Shown one piece after another: positions 35,414-45,110 of a stretch of 64,000 nucleotides of DNA. Under the pieces are notes generated by a model. That model ran no database searches, was not told where the DNA came from, and was given only the letters and a program-made list of their open reading frames with translations. Every line of letters starts with the position of its first letter. Position 1 is the first letter of the stretch. Location: contig JAOABQ010000067.1 in the NCBI GenBank assembly GCA_026418275.1, positions 1-64,000 on the forward strand, in the 5' to 3' direction. The DNA comes from Clostridia bacterium. Its GTDB lineage: Bacteria > Bacillota > Clostridia > Acetivibrionales > DSM-2933. Position numbers and translations under genes: made by a program.

Positions 35414-35557
35414 ATATTACATAATTTTCAAAGTTTAATCCAATATTCTTTGCAAATAATTATAATATGAAAATTCGAAGAATCGGTTTTATTTATTGCT
35501 ATAATAGGATTAGTTTGCTATGATAATCATATCTTAAAGATAGAAACGGAGGATACG

Positions 35558-36118
35558 ATGTTAGAGAAATACTTTCCTGATATAATCGTAGAAAAAACAT
35601 GGGATATTGATCTCGGTTTACTAAAAAAAAGTGGTGTGAAGGGCCTCATTCTGGATATTGACAATACACTTGTGGCTCCTCATATCAAAGAATCAAATCA
35701 AGAGGTTTTTGAGTGGATTCAGAAGGTAAAAAGCGAGGGATTTAAAGTTTGTATTGTCTCTAATGCGTCCAGGAAAAGGGTCTTAAGGTTTAATGAAAAA
35801 TTAAATGTATTTGCAATCCATCGTGCATATAAACCTGGAAGCAAGGCTTTTTTAAAGGCTGCCAGCATTATGGGAATCAATCCGAATGAATCAGCAGTTA
35901 TTGGAGATCAAATCTTTACCGATATTATTGGGGGAAACAAACTGAATATGTTTACTGTACTGGTAAATCCGATACATAAAAGTGAACCCCTATTCGTAAA
36001 ATTCAAGAGGATTGTAGAAAGGTATATACTGGCCAGATACCACCGTAACCACAATTTAAATAAAGATAAAAGATTGGTATGGAAAAAGAAAAGTGCGGTA
36101 AAGAGGATTCGGGTTTGA
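35558..36118 (+). CDS. yqeG: YqeG family HAD IIIA-type phosphatase
   Basis: 186 residues. HAD motif I reads LILDIDNTLV, motif II VCIVSNAS, then KPGSKAF and IGDQIFTDIIGGN for motifs III and IV. YqeG is widespread in Firmicutes, usually next to yqeH or aroE; aroE follows 33 bp on here. Its physiological substrate is not settled. The C-terminus is basic. A TATAAT lies about 55 bp ahead of the start. Confidence 0.9.
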   Translation: MLEKYFPDIIVEKTWDIDLGLLKKSGVKGLILDIDNTLVAPHIKESNQEVFEWIQKVKSEGFKVCIVSNASRKRVLRFNEKLNVFAIHRAYKPGSKAFLKAASIMGINPNESAVIGDQIFTDIIGGNKLNMFTVLVNPIHKSEPLFVKFKRIVERYILARYHRNHNLNKDKRLVWKKKSAVKRIRV

Positions 36119-36151
36119 AATTTCCCAAATACAACAATATAGGGGGTAAAA

Positions 36152-37039
36152 ATGAAAATTGATGATCGTGTTTCAGGAAAGACCAGGCTAGTTGGCATTA
36201 TAGGGAATCCGCTGGAACATTCTATATCACCTTATCTTCATAACTCTATCAGCAGCCTCTTAGGGGTAGATTTTATCTATGTTCCCTTCAGAGTGGAGAA
36301 AGAGAGTCTTGAAAATGCGGTAAAAGGGCTTAAAGCCATTAACGTGGTGGGGTTTAATGTTACCATACCATATAAAAAGGACATCATGAAATTTATAGAC
36401 GACAATACAAAGGAAGCGCTTTTAATGGGTGCTGTAAACACAGTAAAATATATTGAAGGCAGGTTCTATGGATATAATACCGATGCAGAGGGATTTTCAA
36501 GGGCTTTTAAGGAAGGAACGGGAGGTTCCTTTAAGGGTAAAAAAGTTGCTATCATCGGTGCAGGCGGGGCTGCCAGGGCCATTGCCGTTAAAATTGCTGT
36601 AGAAGGCGCAAGTAATATTGCGCTCATTAACCGGACTTTATCAAAGGCTTCAGATATCAGTGATATCATTAACAATAATATCCGGGAAGCTGCAGCAAGC
36701 AGTTATGCTCTTGACGATGCAAAGGCAAAAAAGGTTTTTTCCGAAAGTGATATTATTATCAATACAACCTCTATCGGGATGTACCCTGAAATCAATGTGA
36801 GTCCCATTGATGCATCCTTTGTGTTTTCAAAGGGACAAATTGTTTACGACGCAATTTATAATCCTCTGGAGACAAAGTTTTTAGAAGAGGCCAAAAAAGC
36901 GGGGTGCAAAACTTCAAACGGATTAGGAATGCTTTTTTATCAAGGCATTTATGCTTATGAGATTTGGACAGGGATCAAACTTTCGGAGGACAGGATTAAA
37001 GATATATATCCGTCATTTTTAAGTATCCTCAAAAACTAG
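36152..37039 (+). CDS. aroE: Shikimate dehydrogenase
   Basis: 295 residues. It reduces 3-dehydroshikimate to shikimate with NADPH. The substrate loop GNPLEHSISPYLHN, the catalytic NVTIPYKKD (Lys), the cofactor loop GAGGAARAIA, the INRT motif and NGLGMLFYQG are all present. A GGGGG site precedes the ATG. It is likely cotranscribed with yqeG. aroQ lies 3.8 kb downstream. Confidence 0.95.
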   Translation: MKIDDRVSGKTRLVGIIGNPLEHSISPYLHNSISSLLGVDFIYVPFRVEKESLENAVKGLKAINVVGFNVTIPYKKDIMKFIDDNTKEALLMGAVNTVKYIEGRFYGYNTDAEGFSRAFKEGTGGSFKGKKVAIIGAGGAARAIAVKIAVEGASNIALINRTLSKASDISDIINNNIREAAASSYALDDAKAKKVFSESDIIINTTSIGMYPEINVSPIDASFVFSKGQIVYDAIYNPLETKFLEEAKKAGCKTSNGLGMLFYQGIYAYEIWTGIKLSEDRIKDIYPSFLSILKN

Positions 37040-37455
37040 GGGCAGTCGAATGTGATTTTTCATACATAAAAAGTCTTGACGCATGGGTTCTTTTTACCCG
37101 GTTAGCTGGCTGGGACAACGGAGTAAGGACATGTTTGTTCCGAGAAGAGATACCTTTGCTCAACATTTCGTTTCCTAAAATAAATCTTTCAACCAGATTA
37201 AAAAAAGGGTTTTTATATTTTAGTGACGAATATATAAAAGTCGATTTTAATTCGAAAATCATTGAATACTCATTTTCATACTATGTAGTCATATTCCATG
37301 AAAGCCAATGGCTGTAATGATTGCTATTGGAGAATGGTTTTATTCCTTATTAATGAAAATGCTTTTAAGTTATCATCATGATCAGCCTTGTCAAAGAGTT
37401 TTACAGAGCTTGTTGTTGGAACTGAAAAAACAGGTAGATTGGGAGGATGCAGGAA
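37040..37455. other. Region between aroE and pilT, no gene recognised
   Basis: A frame without start codon stays open about 37042-37317 (ending YYVVIFHESQWL), and an overlapping frame is open on the other strand. Neither matches a family I know. Possibly a decayed gene. The pilT ribosome site is at 37441. Confidence 0.35.
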
Positions 37456-38511
37456 ATGAAACTTGAGAGTTTATTAAATATGACAGTCCAAGAGGGGGCA
37501 TCCGATTTACACATCACGGTAGGTATTCCACCGGTTATAAGAAAAGATGGGAAGCTTGTTCGAATCGGTGAGGAAAATATTACACCTACGGATACCGAGC
37601 AATATGTTAAGCATATAATCGGGGAAGAAAATATGCGGGTCTTTGATAATAAGGGAGAACTTGATGTTTCCTACTCAATCCCCGGCATTGGACGGTTTAG
37701 GGTAAATGTTTTCAAACAAAGGGGAACTTTCGGTATTGCTTTTCGAATGGTGAACCTTCATATTCCGGAGATGGCTACGCTGGGACTGCCTGAGGTGGTT
37801 CATGAAATTTCCAAGAAAACGAAGGGTTTGATTTTGGTTACCGGACCTACGGGTAACGGCAAATCTACAACACTGGCTGCGATGATCAATCAGATCAATG
37901 AACAGCGGGAGTGCCATATTCTTACCATAGAAGAGCCCATAGAATATTTACATAAGCATAAAAATTCCATTGTAAATCAGAGGGAAATCGGAAGTGATTC
38001 ATTTTCCTACTCTGCGGCCCTAAAAGCAGCTCTTAGAGAAGACCCCGATGTGATCCTTTTAGGTGAAATGAGGGATCTGGAAACCATATCGGTTGCGCTA
38101 ACCGCTGCTGAAACAGGTCATCTTGTACTGTCTACGGTACATACGGTAGGTGCGGTGAATACCATCGACCGTTTGGTTGATGTGTTTCCTCCACACCAAC
38201 AGCAGCAGATCCGGATTCAAATGTCGATGGTGCTGCAAGGAATTATTTCTCAGCAGCTCATTACCAAAAAGGACCGGACAGGACGTGTCCTCGCACTGGA
38301 GATCATGACCGCCACACCGGCAGTCCGAAATCTGATCCGGGACGGAAAAACAAGTCAGATCAATACACTCATTCATTCCGGTGCAAAATATGGAATGCAA
38401 TCCATGGATTATAACCTTGTAAACCTCTATAAAAAAGATCTGATCAGTCATGAGGACGCGATGACCTATGCAGTGGATCAGGATTATATTGTTAGACTGA
38501 TGGGCAATTAA
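37456..38511 (+). CDS. pilT: PilT-type pilus retraction ATPase
   Basis: About 351 residues. A PAS-like N-terminal part (ASDLHITVGIPPVIRKDGKL) and a RecA-like ATPase follow the family length. Walker A is GPTGNGKST, the Asp box ILTIEEPIEY, Walker B DPDVILLGEMRDL, and the His box GHLVLSTVHT. AIRNLIRE-type switch: here AVRNLIRDGK. GGGAGG touches the ATG at 37447, so ATG 37456 (nine bases on) is the better start. The prepilin peptidase follows. Other pilus genes are not in the window. Confidence 0.93.
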   Translation: MKLESLLNMTVQEGASDLHITVGIPPVIRKDGKLVRIGEENITPTDTEQYVKHIIGEENMRVFDNKGELDVSYSIPGIGRFRVNVFKQRGTFGIAFRMVNLHIPEMATLGLPEVVHEISKKTKGLILVTGPTGNGKSTTLAAMINQINEQRECHILTIEEPIEYLHKHKNSIVNQREIGSDSFSYSAALKAALREDPDVILLGEMRDLETISVALTAAETGHLVLSTVHTVGAVNTIDRLVDVFPPHQQQQIRIQMSMVLQGIISQQLITKKDRTGRVLALEIMTATPAVRNLIRDGKTSQINTLIHSGAKYGMQSMDYNLVNLYKKDLISHEDAMTYAVDQDYIVRLMGN

Positions 38512-38574
38512 TAAATCAAAGGAATTACTTTTTATACTGCAAAAATACTGACAGAATGTAAGGAAGAGAATGAT

Positions 38575-39387
38575 ATGATAATAATGGAATATATTTTTGT
38601 GTTTGTTTTTGGATTGTTAATCGGTTCCTTTTTAAATGTTTGCATCTGGAGACTGCCCCGGGAGGAATCCATTGTAAAGCCGCCGTCTCATTGTGTAGGC
38701 TGCGGCAACAGGCTTGGTCCTCTGGACTTGGTTCCGGTCTTTAGTTTCTTGTTTTTAAGGGGAAGATGCAGATACTGTAAGGTGAAAATATCCGTTAAAT
38801 ATCCTTTAATAGAGCTTTTAACCGGAGTCGTATTTATTGCTTTATACATAAGGACTTTGAATATCGGCGGAAATCTGGTAGATTTCGCTGCTTCAGCATT
38901 TTTAATGTCTATTTTGATTGCGGTATTTTTTATTGATCTTGAACATATGATCATTCCGGACGGATTGGTTATAACCGGACTTGTTGGCGGTGCTGCAGTT
39001 TTCGTGTATAATATATTTATGCCAATACAGATTTATGGAGACAGAAACTGGTGGAATCCCTTGCTTGGTCTTTTGCCTGGATCAATTTTCTGGTTACTGA
39101 TTGGAAGTTTAGGCATGCTCATCTATAAAGATGATGCGATGGGTGGAGGGGATATCAAAATATTTGCGCCGATCGGTATTTTCCTGGGATGGAAAATGAC
39201 AATTGTGGCAACCTTATCTTCTGTTTTTATCGGTGGCTTTGTCAGCTTGATTCTGATTCTAGTTGGCATTAAGAATAGAAAGAGTACCATACCCTTTGGT
39301 CCTTTCATTGTAATCGGGACTTTTGTAACCATGATGTGGGGCACTGAGATTTTGAATTGGTATGTCAATAACATGCTTGCTTTTTAA
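38575..39387 (+). CDS. pilD: Prepilin peptidase (A24 family)
   Basis: 270 residues, polytopic. The N-terminal methylase-like part has GSFLNVCIWRLP and two CxxC pairs (CVGCGNRLG, CRYCKVKI). The protease aspartates appear in FIDLEHMIIPD and GGGDIK. It cleaves the leader of type IV prepilins and usually methylates the new N-terminus. It lies 63 bp downstream of pilT. Confidence 0.93.
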   Translation: MIIMEYIFVFVFGLLIGSFLNVCIWRLPREESIVKPPSHCVGCGNRLGPLDLVPVFSFLFLRGRCRYCKVKISVKYPLIELLTGVVFIALYIRTLNIGGNLVDFAASAFLMSILIAVFFIDLEHMIIPDGLVITGLVGGAAVFVYNIFMPIQIYGDRNWWNPLLGLLPGSIFWLLIGSLGMLIYKDDAMGGGDIKIFAPIGIFLGWKMTIVATLSSVFIGGFVSLILILVGIKNRKSTIPFGPFIVIGTFVTMMWGTEILNWYVNNMLAF

Positions 39388-39466
39388 GATTCATACATAA
39401 TATAAAACAAAAACGTATGCCGGAAATTTGGATATCAATTAAACCATGAAACAGGAGGATATAAAA

Positions 39467-39736
39467 ATGTCACATTTGAAAAACTATATGGAAGAAATTG
39501 TTCTTAATTTGATGGATGAAGTGCTGGAAGACATTAAAACTTGTCCTTGTGAAAAATGCAGGGCGGATATCGCAGCAATCGCGCTCAATAGTTTACCTCC
39601 TAAGTATATTGTAAGTGAAAAAGGTGAATTGTATTCAAAAATTAATTCTCTCAAGCAGCAAAGTGAAGTGGATGTAATTTCTGCGATCACAAAGGCGGCC
39701 GTTCTGGTAAAAAGAAATCCAAGGCACGATATATAA
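39467..39736 (+). CDS. ComFB-like protein
   Basis: About 89 residues. NYMEEIVLNLMDEVLEDIKT followed by CPCEKCRADIAAIALNSLPP matches late-competence ComFB family proteins, with a CxCxxC cluster that may bind zinc. AGGAGGA sits seven bases before ATG 39467; an ATG at 39446 lies ahead of that site. ComFB-like proteins occur with type IV pilus and competence genes, in keeping with pilT and the peptidase upstream. Confidence 0.8.
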   Translation: MSHLKNYMEEIVLNLMDEVLEDIKTCPCEKCRADIAAIALNSLPPKYIVSEKGELYSKINSLKQQSEVDVISAITKAAVLVKRNPRHDI

Positions 39737-39840
39737 GCTTAATCGGTTACAACGATTCCAATGCAAAACTATTATCGTGATTCATAGTCATTTAATTGGA
39801 CGAGTTGTGCTAGGTTTATTAGTGGAAAGACTTATAAAAG

Positions 39841-39893
39841 GAATCTTCGTTTAATTTTTAAAGGAAATTAAAAGGAAGATTCTTTTATTTTTT
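39841..39893 (+). terminator. Long hairpin terminator of the pil/comFB unit
   Basis: GAATCTTC (39841-39848) pairs with GAAGATTC (39875-39882), with an inner TTTAATTT/AAATTAAA stem and a T-rich tail after it. Confidence 0.75.
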
Positions 39894-39968
39894 AAAAATT
39901 GAGTATATAATTATTGAATCATGTAAAATAATAGGCTTAAGAAATAGACCAGTTAAGGAAGTGTGAAG

Positions 39969-40817
39969 ATGATCCGATTTGGACCGGCCGGTAATTCAGA
40001 GAGCTTTTATGAAGCAGGTTATAAGTCTTCGGTAGAAATGCCCGGATGGCTTAAAAACCTTGGACTCAATGCTTACGAATATCAGTGCAGCAAAGGTGTT
40101 AAAATAAGTGAAAAGACAGCGGTGGAACTTGGAAAAAATGCCCGTGAGAACGATATCTTTTTAAGTATTCATGCTCCTTACTATATCAATATGTCCAGCG
40201 AGGAAGAAGAAAAAAGAGAAAACTCAAAAAGATATATTTTGGAATCAATGAAAGCTGCAAAATGGATGGGGGCAAAAAGAATTGTCATACATGCCGGATC
40301 CTATAAAAAAGTAAGCCGGGAGTGGGCGGTTAACACAGCCATTGGGGTTTTGAAAGAGGCTTTGATAGAAGCAGACCGGATGGGTTATGGAGAGATTGCC
40401 ATTTGTCCGGAAGTGTTGGGAAAAGCAAACCAATTAGGGACTTTGGATGAAATTCTAGAGATGTGCAGGGTAGATGAAAGAATGCTTCCAACGGTTGATT
40501 TCGGGCATTTACATGCACGGGGACTAGGCGCATTAAACTCGTTAGGGGATTTCCAAAAGGTAATAGAAACAATAGAAAATGCTATAGGATATGACCGCTT
40601 GAAAATCATGCACTGCCACTTCAGCAGGATTGAGTTTACGAAAGCGGGAGAGAAACGGCATTGGACACTGGATGACAAGGAATATGGCCCCGACTTTGAG
40701 CCTTTGGCCGAAATTATTTACAGAAAGAATCTGGAGCCGGTGATTATTTGCGAATCCCGGGACAAGATGGCAGAGGATGCTTTAAAACTGAAGGATATAT
40801 TCTATTCAATGGGTTAA
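39969..40817 (+). CDS. Endonuclease IV-like TIM-barrel protein
   Basis: About 282 residues. A sugar-isomerase/AP-endonuclease-2 TIM barrel with the metal positions of endonuclease IV: LSIHAPYYIN, RIVIHAGS, ICPEVLGK, TVDFGHLHARG, MHCHFS and ICESR. It may be a DNA-repair nuclease, but many Clostridia carry a divergent paralog near aroQ with unknown substrate. AAGGAA precedes the ATG at 39969; a GTG at 39963 is less well placed. aroQ follows 13 bp later. Confidence 0.78.
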   Translation: MIRFGPAGNSESFYEAGYKSSVEMPGWLKNLGLNAYEYQCSKGVKISEKTAVELGKNARENDIFLSIHAPYYINMSSEEEEKRENSKRYILESMKAAKWMGAKRIVIHAGSYKKVSREWAVNTAIGVLKEALIEADRMGYGEIAICPEVLGKANQLGTLDEILEMCRVDERMLPTVDFGHLHARGLGALNSLGDFQKVIETIENAIGYDRLKIMHCHFSRIEFTKAGEKRHWTLDDKEYGPDFEPLAEIIYRKNLEPVIICESRDKMAEDALKLKDIFYSMG

Positions 40818-40830
40818 TGGGGGGAAGAAG

Positions 40831-41259
40831 ATGAAAAAAATACTGGTAGTGAACGGACCCAATTTAAATCTTCTTGGCACAAGAGAGAAAGACATTTATG
40901 GCAGGGAGACTCTAAACGATATAGCGGTTCGGGTGAATGAAGAGGCAGAGAAATTAAGTATGTTTGTTGATTTTGTACAATCCAACCATGAAGGTGAGAT
41001 TATTGACAAAATTCATGATGCAAGGGGAAAGTATGATGTTCTTATTATGAACCCCGGGGCATATACTCATTACAGCATTGCAATCCGTGACGCAGTAAAA
41101 GCTGCTGAAATACCTACCATTGAAGTTCATTTGTCGAACATACACAGCAGGGAAGAATTCAGAAGCAAGTCTGTGATTGCGCCGGTATGCGTTGGCCAGA
41201 TCAGCGGATTTGGAGGAAATAGCTACATCATTGCCCTACATGCAGCCAGTGCTTTGTAA
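40831..41259 (+). CDS. aroQ: Type II 3-dehydroquinate dehydratase
   Basis: 142 residues, the usual dodecameric type II enzyme length. It makes 3-dehydroshikimate. Motifs: NGPNLNLLGTREKDIYG (with catalytic Tyr), SNHEGEIID, NPGAYTHYSIAIRDA and VHLSNIHSREEFR. A GGGG-AAG site precedes the ATG. Probably cotranscribed with the TIM-barrel gene. Confidence 0.96.
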   Translation: MKKILVVNGPNLNLLGTREKDIYGRETLNDIAVRVNEEAEKLSMFVDFVQSNHEGEIIDKIHDARGKYDVLIMNPGAYTHYSIAIRDAVKAAEIPTIEVHLSNIHSREEFRSKSVIAPVCVGQISGFGGNSYIIALHAASAL

Positions 41260-41276
41260 CGAAACAAACTTGTTTT

Positions 41277-41358
41277 TCAAAGTGCTAAAAATGTACTTTA
41301 CTTGTTTGTGTCTTGTAAACCCTAGAAAAGAATTACGTTAAGAGGCACGGGTATACAG
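41277..41358 (-). repeat. Dispersed repeat 1, copy B (diverged)
   Basis: Same order as copy A (AAAGTGCTAAAAATGTAC, then ctagaaaagaattacgtta and GAGGCAC), but with more changes; the left GTGCCTCG arm reads GTGTCTTG. It lies between aroQ and the peptidase gene. Confidence 0.6.
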
Positions 41359-41379
41359 AATTGGGAAAAGGAGAATGGA

Positions 41380-42465
41380 ATGGATCATAAAGCAGTTTTT
41401 GAGAGAAGGATTTTAAAGTTCAGGGAAAAACTAAAGGAAAAGGGAATAGATGCTGCATTAGTTTCAAAACGGGAAAACTATATTTATCTTTCAGGCTTTA
41501 CAGGGACCGCAGCAGTTCTTATTATAAGCCAGAGCAGTGCAGTTCTTATTACCGATTTCAGGTACATGGAGCAGGCGAAGTCTCAGGCTCCGGCTTTTAA
41601 AATTATACAGCATGAAGGGAGTCTGATGCTTTCAATCAATGAAGTTTTGCGGGATTTGGGCGTGAAAAGGCTGGGATTTGAGGAAAGCTATGTTACCTTT
41701 GAAAAGTACAGCGAATACAAATCAAAACTTGTTTCAAACGAGATACTTCCTTTAAACGGGCTAGTTGAAAATATTCGGCTTGTAAAGGAGCCGGAAGAAA
41801 TTGAGATCATAAAACAAGCGGTAAAAATTGCGGATGACGCTTTTTCCCATATTTTAAAGGTGATCCGCCCGGATGTGAGGGAAATAGAAATTGCGGCGGA
41901 AATTGAATATTTTATGAAAAAGAGCGGAGCAACAGGCGCTTCCTTTGAGACCATTGTAGCTTCGGGGGAAAGAGCTTCCCTGCCACATGGGGTTGCTTCA
42001 GAGAAAAAGATCGTCTCAGGAGATGTGATTACCCTGGATTTCGGTGCGGTCTATCAAAATTATTGTTCCGATATGACAAGAACGGTTTTTCTGGGAAATC
42101 CGGATGAAGAAATGAGGAAAATTTACCACATCGTACTGGAAGCGCGGCAAAAGGCTGCAGAAGGTGCGAGGAAAGGTCTTACAGGCAGGGAAATCGACTC
42201 CGTTGCCCGAGGAATCATAACGAAGGAGGGCTATGAAAAAAACTTCGGCCATGGTTTAGGTCATGGGGTTGGTTTGGAAGTCCATGAGGAACCGAGGCTT
42301 TCCCCTTCCGGAAATATTGTGATGCAAAACGGGATGGTAGTAACCGTAGAGCCCGGAATTTATATTAACAACATTGGCGGCGTGAGAATTGAGGATATGG
42401 TTGTTATTGAGGACCATAAGCCACAGGTGCTCACAAGTTCAACCAAAGAACTCATTATCATTTAA
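41380..42465 (+). CDS. M24 family Xaa-Pro peptidase
   Basis: 361 residues. An N-terminal creatinase-like domain is followed by a pita-bread metallopeptidase domain. The five metal ligands are visible: TLDFGAV and SDMTRT (Asp, Asp), GHGLGHGVG (His), TVEPGI (Glu) and RIEDMV (Glu). It removes residues N-terminal to proline from peptides. It sits immediately upstream of efp, as in many Firmicutes. Confidence 0.92.
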   Translation: MDHKAVFERRILKFREKLKEKGIDAALVSKRENYIYLSGFTGTAAVLIISQSSAVLITDFRYMEQAKSQAPAFKIIQHEGSLMLSINEVLRDLGVKRLGFEESYVTFEKYSEYKSKLVSNEILPLNGLVENIRLVKEPEEIEIIKQAVKIADDAFSHILKVIRPDVREIEIAAEIEYFMKKSGATGASFETIVASGERASLPHGVASEKKIVSGDVITLDFGAVYQNYCSDMTRTVFLGNPDEEMRKIYHIVLEARQKAAEGARKGLTGREIDSVARGIITKEGYEKNFGHGLGHGVGLEVHEEPRLSPSGNIVMQNGMVVTVEPGIYINNIGGVRIEDMVVIEDHKPQVLTSSTKELIII

Positions 42466-42637
42466 AAAAAACGAAAATTATAGTGATTTAAGAAAATTTT
42501 TCTTGAAATAAGACACATTTTATTTTAATATTATCTAGGAAATACTAATAAGAGGTTCACTTGTTTTTGTATGTAAATATATATTTCATATTGGAAAATC
42601 AAGTAAAACATTTGACCTGGAAATTGGAGGTAAATTA

Positions 42638-43195
42638 ATGATAGTAGCTGGAGATTTTAGAAATGGTGTTACATTTGAACTGGACGGGCAAATATTTCAG
42701 GTGGTTGAATTCCAGCATGTTAAGCCCGGTAAAGGCGCTGCTTTCGTAAGAACCAAGCTTAAGAATGTTGTTACCGGTGCAACGGTGGAAAGAACATTTA
42801 ATCCTTCCGATAAGATGCCAAAAGCACATATTGAAAGAAAAGACATGCAGTATTTGTATAATGACGGTGACCTTTACCACTTCATGGATGTTGAAACATA
42901 TGAGCAAATGCCTTTGGGACAAGCAGCTGTTGGGGATGCATTGAAATTTGTAAAGGAAAATATGGTTGTAAAGATACTTTCACATAAAGGCAATGTATTC
43001 GGTATTGAGGCACCGACATTTGTTGAACTCGAGGTTATTGAAACAGAACCAGGGTTTAAAGGCGATACGGCAACCGGTGCTACCAAACCTGCAACTGTAG
43101 AGACAGGTGCAGTGATTAAAGTGCCGCTTTTTGTAAATCAGGGTGATGTAATCAAAATCGATACAAGAACTGCTGAGTATATGGAAAGAGTTTAA
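42638..43195 (+). CDS. efp: Elongation factor P
   Basis: 185 residues, full length. Three beta domains: the N-terminal KOW-like part with the tip [14 protein letters not shown] (Lys at the modification site), a middle part, and the C-terminal segment ending RTAEYMERV. It binds stalled ribosomes between the P and E sites and helps at polyproline runs. GGAGG precedes the ATG. The upstream 172 bp are AT-rich, probably its promoter. Confidence 0.97.
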   Translation: MIVAGDFRNGVTFELDGQIFQVVEFQHVKPGKGAAFVRTKLKNVVTGATVERTFNPSDKMPKAHIERKDMQYLYNDGDLYHFMDVETYEQMPLGQAAVGDALKFVKENMVVKILSHKGNVFGIEAPTFVELEVIETEPGFKGDTATGATKPATVETGAVIKVPLFVNQGDVIKIDTRTAEYMERV

Positions 43196-43211
43196 TGGAT
43201 AAAATAATGAG

Positions 43212-43256
43212 AGTTGGAGAAAATTTATACATGATCTCCAACTTCGTTTATTTATT
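43212..43256 (+). terminator. Terminator of efp
   Basis: AGTTGGAGA pairs with TCTCCAACT, followed by TCGTTTATTTATT. Confidence 0.65.
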
Positions 43257-43365
43257 GTAGCCCATTTGGGGCTAGGTATGTAAATTTTACATATCGACCA
43301 TAGAAATATGGTGAATCTGCTGGACAAGGAATATTAAAATTTTAAAATGCAAACGGAGGTGTACT

Positions 43366-43794
43366 ATGAGTTATTTAAAGGAAAGAGTATCTTATTTGAG
43401 AGGGCTTGCAGAAGGAATGCAGCTAAGTGATGCTACCAACGAAGGAAAGCTTTTAAAGGCTATGTTGGAAGTGATGGATGATTTTGCTTTAGCCGTTGAG
43501 GATATAGAAGAAATTCAAGAACAGTTAAGCGAGCAGGTAGATACTATCGATGAAGATTTGGCTGAGATAGAAAGAGTTATATTCGATGAGAACTGCGGAT
43601 GCGGCTGTGATGATGAAGAAGATATGGATTATATCAATGAAATTGAATGTCCATACTGCAACGAAAAAATGAAAATTGACGCAGATCTGATTGATGATGA
43701 CGATGAAACCATTAAATGTCCTCACTGCGGAAAAGAAATTGATATCCAATGGGAATGCGGATGCGAGGAATGTGAAGATCATTCACACAATTAA
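43366..43794 (+). CDS. CD1247-type zinc-ribbon protein
   Basis: 142 residues. A helical N-terminal part (SYLKERVSYLRGLAEGMQLS) is joined by an acidic linker to a C-terminal part rich in cysteine pairs (CGCGC, CPYC, CPHCGKEI, CGCEEC), which should bind zinc. The same protein occurs between efp and spoIIIAA in many Clostridia. Function unknown. Confidence 0.82.
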   Translation: MSYLKERVSYLRGLAEGMQLSDATNEGKLLKAMLEVMDDFALAVEDIEEIQEQLSEQVDTIDEDLAEIERVIFDENCGCGCDDEEDMDYINEIECPYCNEKMKIDADLIDDDDETIKCPHCGKEIDIQWECGCEECEDHSHN

Positions 43795-43830
43795 TTAGAC
43801 TGCAAATGAAAAGAAGTTATATGAATAGGA

Positions 43831-43858
43831 GAATGGTTTCATAGTAACCATTCTTTTT
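43831..43858 (+). terminator. Terminator after the zinc-ribbon gene
   Basis: GAATGGTT (43831-43838) pairs with AACCATTC (43846-43853), followed by TTTTT. Confidence 0.8.
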
Positions 43859-43898
43859 CGTTTTTTGGGAAATAACAAAACTATTTCCTTAAAGAATC

Positions 43899-43952
43899 CA
43901 ATTGGCTTAAGTTTGGAAAAAAGCTATTTTTCCAGGCTTGGCCAATTTTTTG
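43899..43952. terminator. Second hairpin upstream of spoIIIAA
   Basis: AATTGGC ... GCCAATT outer arms with a TGGAAAAA/TTTTTCCA inner stem, then a T-rich run. It may separate the spoIIIA operon from vegetative transcripts upstream. Beyond it, a weak sigma-E-like promoter (TAATATAT ... GTATAGAT, about 44003-44029) can be seen. Confidence 0.5.
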
Positions 43953-44084
43953 TTTTTCAGCGGTTTTTTATAGTCATATAATTGGACAAAGCCAAATATC
44001 ATTAATATATACAAAAATAGCGTATAGATAATATAGATATATAAGTAAAGTTACAATTCTGAAAGGCATATAGGGGGATATAAA

Positions 44085-45110
44085 TTGTTTACTAACGAAA
44101 AAAACAGTTATTTTGAGAATGAAAGTGAAAGGCTTCATCATGAAATTATGCAGTTTATTTCTCAAGGAGTCAAAAATATTTTAAACCGGGGAAGCTCTGC
44201 AAAATTCAAATCACTGGAGGAAATTCGCCTGAGAGCGAACAAGCCCCTCATGATAAAAAATAGTCAGGGTGAGTGTTTTTTGGACATGGAGGGCAACATG
44301 ACGGCAAAAACAAACAGGGCCTTTGTTGTTTCCCAGGGGGAGATCATAAAAACCCTGGAGCTTATGAGTGAAAATTCAATCTATGCCTATCATGAAGAAA
44401 TAAAAAACGGGTTTTTAACGCTAAAAGGGGGTCACCGGATAGGAATTGCAGGAAAAGTAGTTTTTGACGGCTACCATATAAAAAATATCCGGGATATTTC
44501 AGGACTTAATATCAGAGTTGCAAGGGAAGTCATCGGATGTTCGCAAAAAGTCATCAAGTACATATTAAAGGATGAAAAAGATATTTATAATACACTCATT
44601 ATTTCTCCCCCCCAGTGCGGGAAAACCACCCTTTTGAGGGATATTGCAAGGGTTGTCAGCGACGGTATTGGAGAGCAGGGGTTTAAGGGAATGAAAGTTG
44701 GGATCATCGATGAGCGGTCGGAAATTGCCGCTTGCTTTAGAGGGGTTCCCCAAAACAGGGTGGGCATTCGGACCGATGTGCTGGACAGTTGTCCAAAGGC
44801 CATGGGAATGACAATGATGCTAAGGTCCATGTCTCCCAATGTAATTATAACAGATGAGATCGGAAACCTGGGAGATCAGGAAGCGGTCATGCAGCTTATC
44901 AACGCAGGAGTGAAAATCATTACAACAGCCCATGGCTATAATATATCCGGATTGAAATCAAGAAAGGAAGTTATCTCCTTAATAGAAGAAAAAGTGTTTG
45001 ACCGGTATATTGTTTTAAGTAACGATGGTGGGCCAGGGACAGTAGAGGAAGTGGTGGACGGACAGTCCATGAAATTACTCTATAAGAAAGGATCGGAAAA
45101 TGTTACTTAA
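44085..45110 (+). CDS. spoIIIAA: SpoIIIAA, sporulation ATPase
   Basis: 341 residues. A secretion-type ATPase with Walker A SPPQCGKTT and VIITDEIGNLGDQEAV as Walker B. It is the cytosolic motor of the SpoIIIA-SpoIIQ feeding-tube channel between mother cell and forespore. The TTG start follows AGGGGGATATAAA. First gene of the eight-gene operon, overlapping spoIIIAB by 11 bp. Expected sigma-E control in the mother cell. Confidence 0.96.
   Translation: MFTNEKNSYFENESERLHHEIMQFISQGVKNILNRGSSAKFKSLEEIRLRANKPLMIKNSQGECFLDMEGNMTAKTNRAFVVSQGEIIKTLELMSENSIYAYHEEIKNGFLTLKGGHRIGIAGKVVFDGYHIKNIRDISGLNIRVAREVIGCSQKVIKYILKDEKDIYNTLIISPPQCGKTTLLRDIARVVSDGIGEQGFKGMKVGIIDERSEIAACFRGVPQNRVGIRTDVLDSCPKAMGMTMMLRSMSPNVIITDEIGNLGDQEAVMQLINAGVKIITTAHGYNISGLKSRKEVISLIEEKVFDRYIVLSNDGGPGTVEEVVDGQSMKLLYKKGSENVT

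Noticed and set aside
37135..37317. Possible 60-codon gene between aroE and pilT
   Set aside because: Only a TTG start without ribosome site; the frame is open further upstream without start and overlaps another open frame on the other strand.
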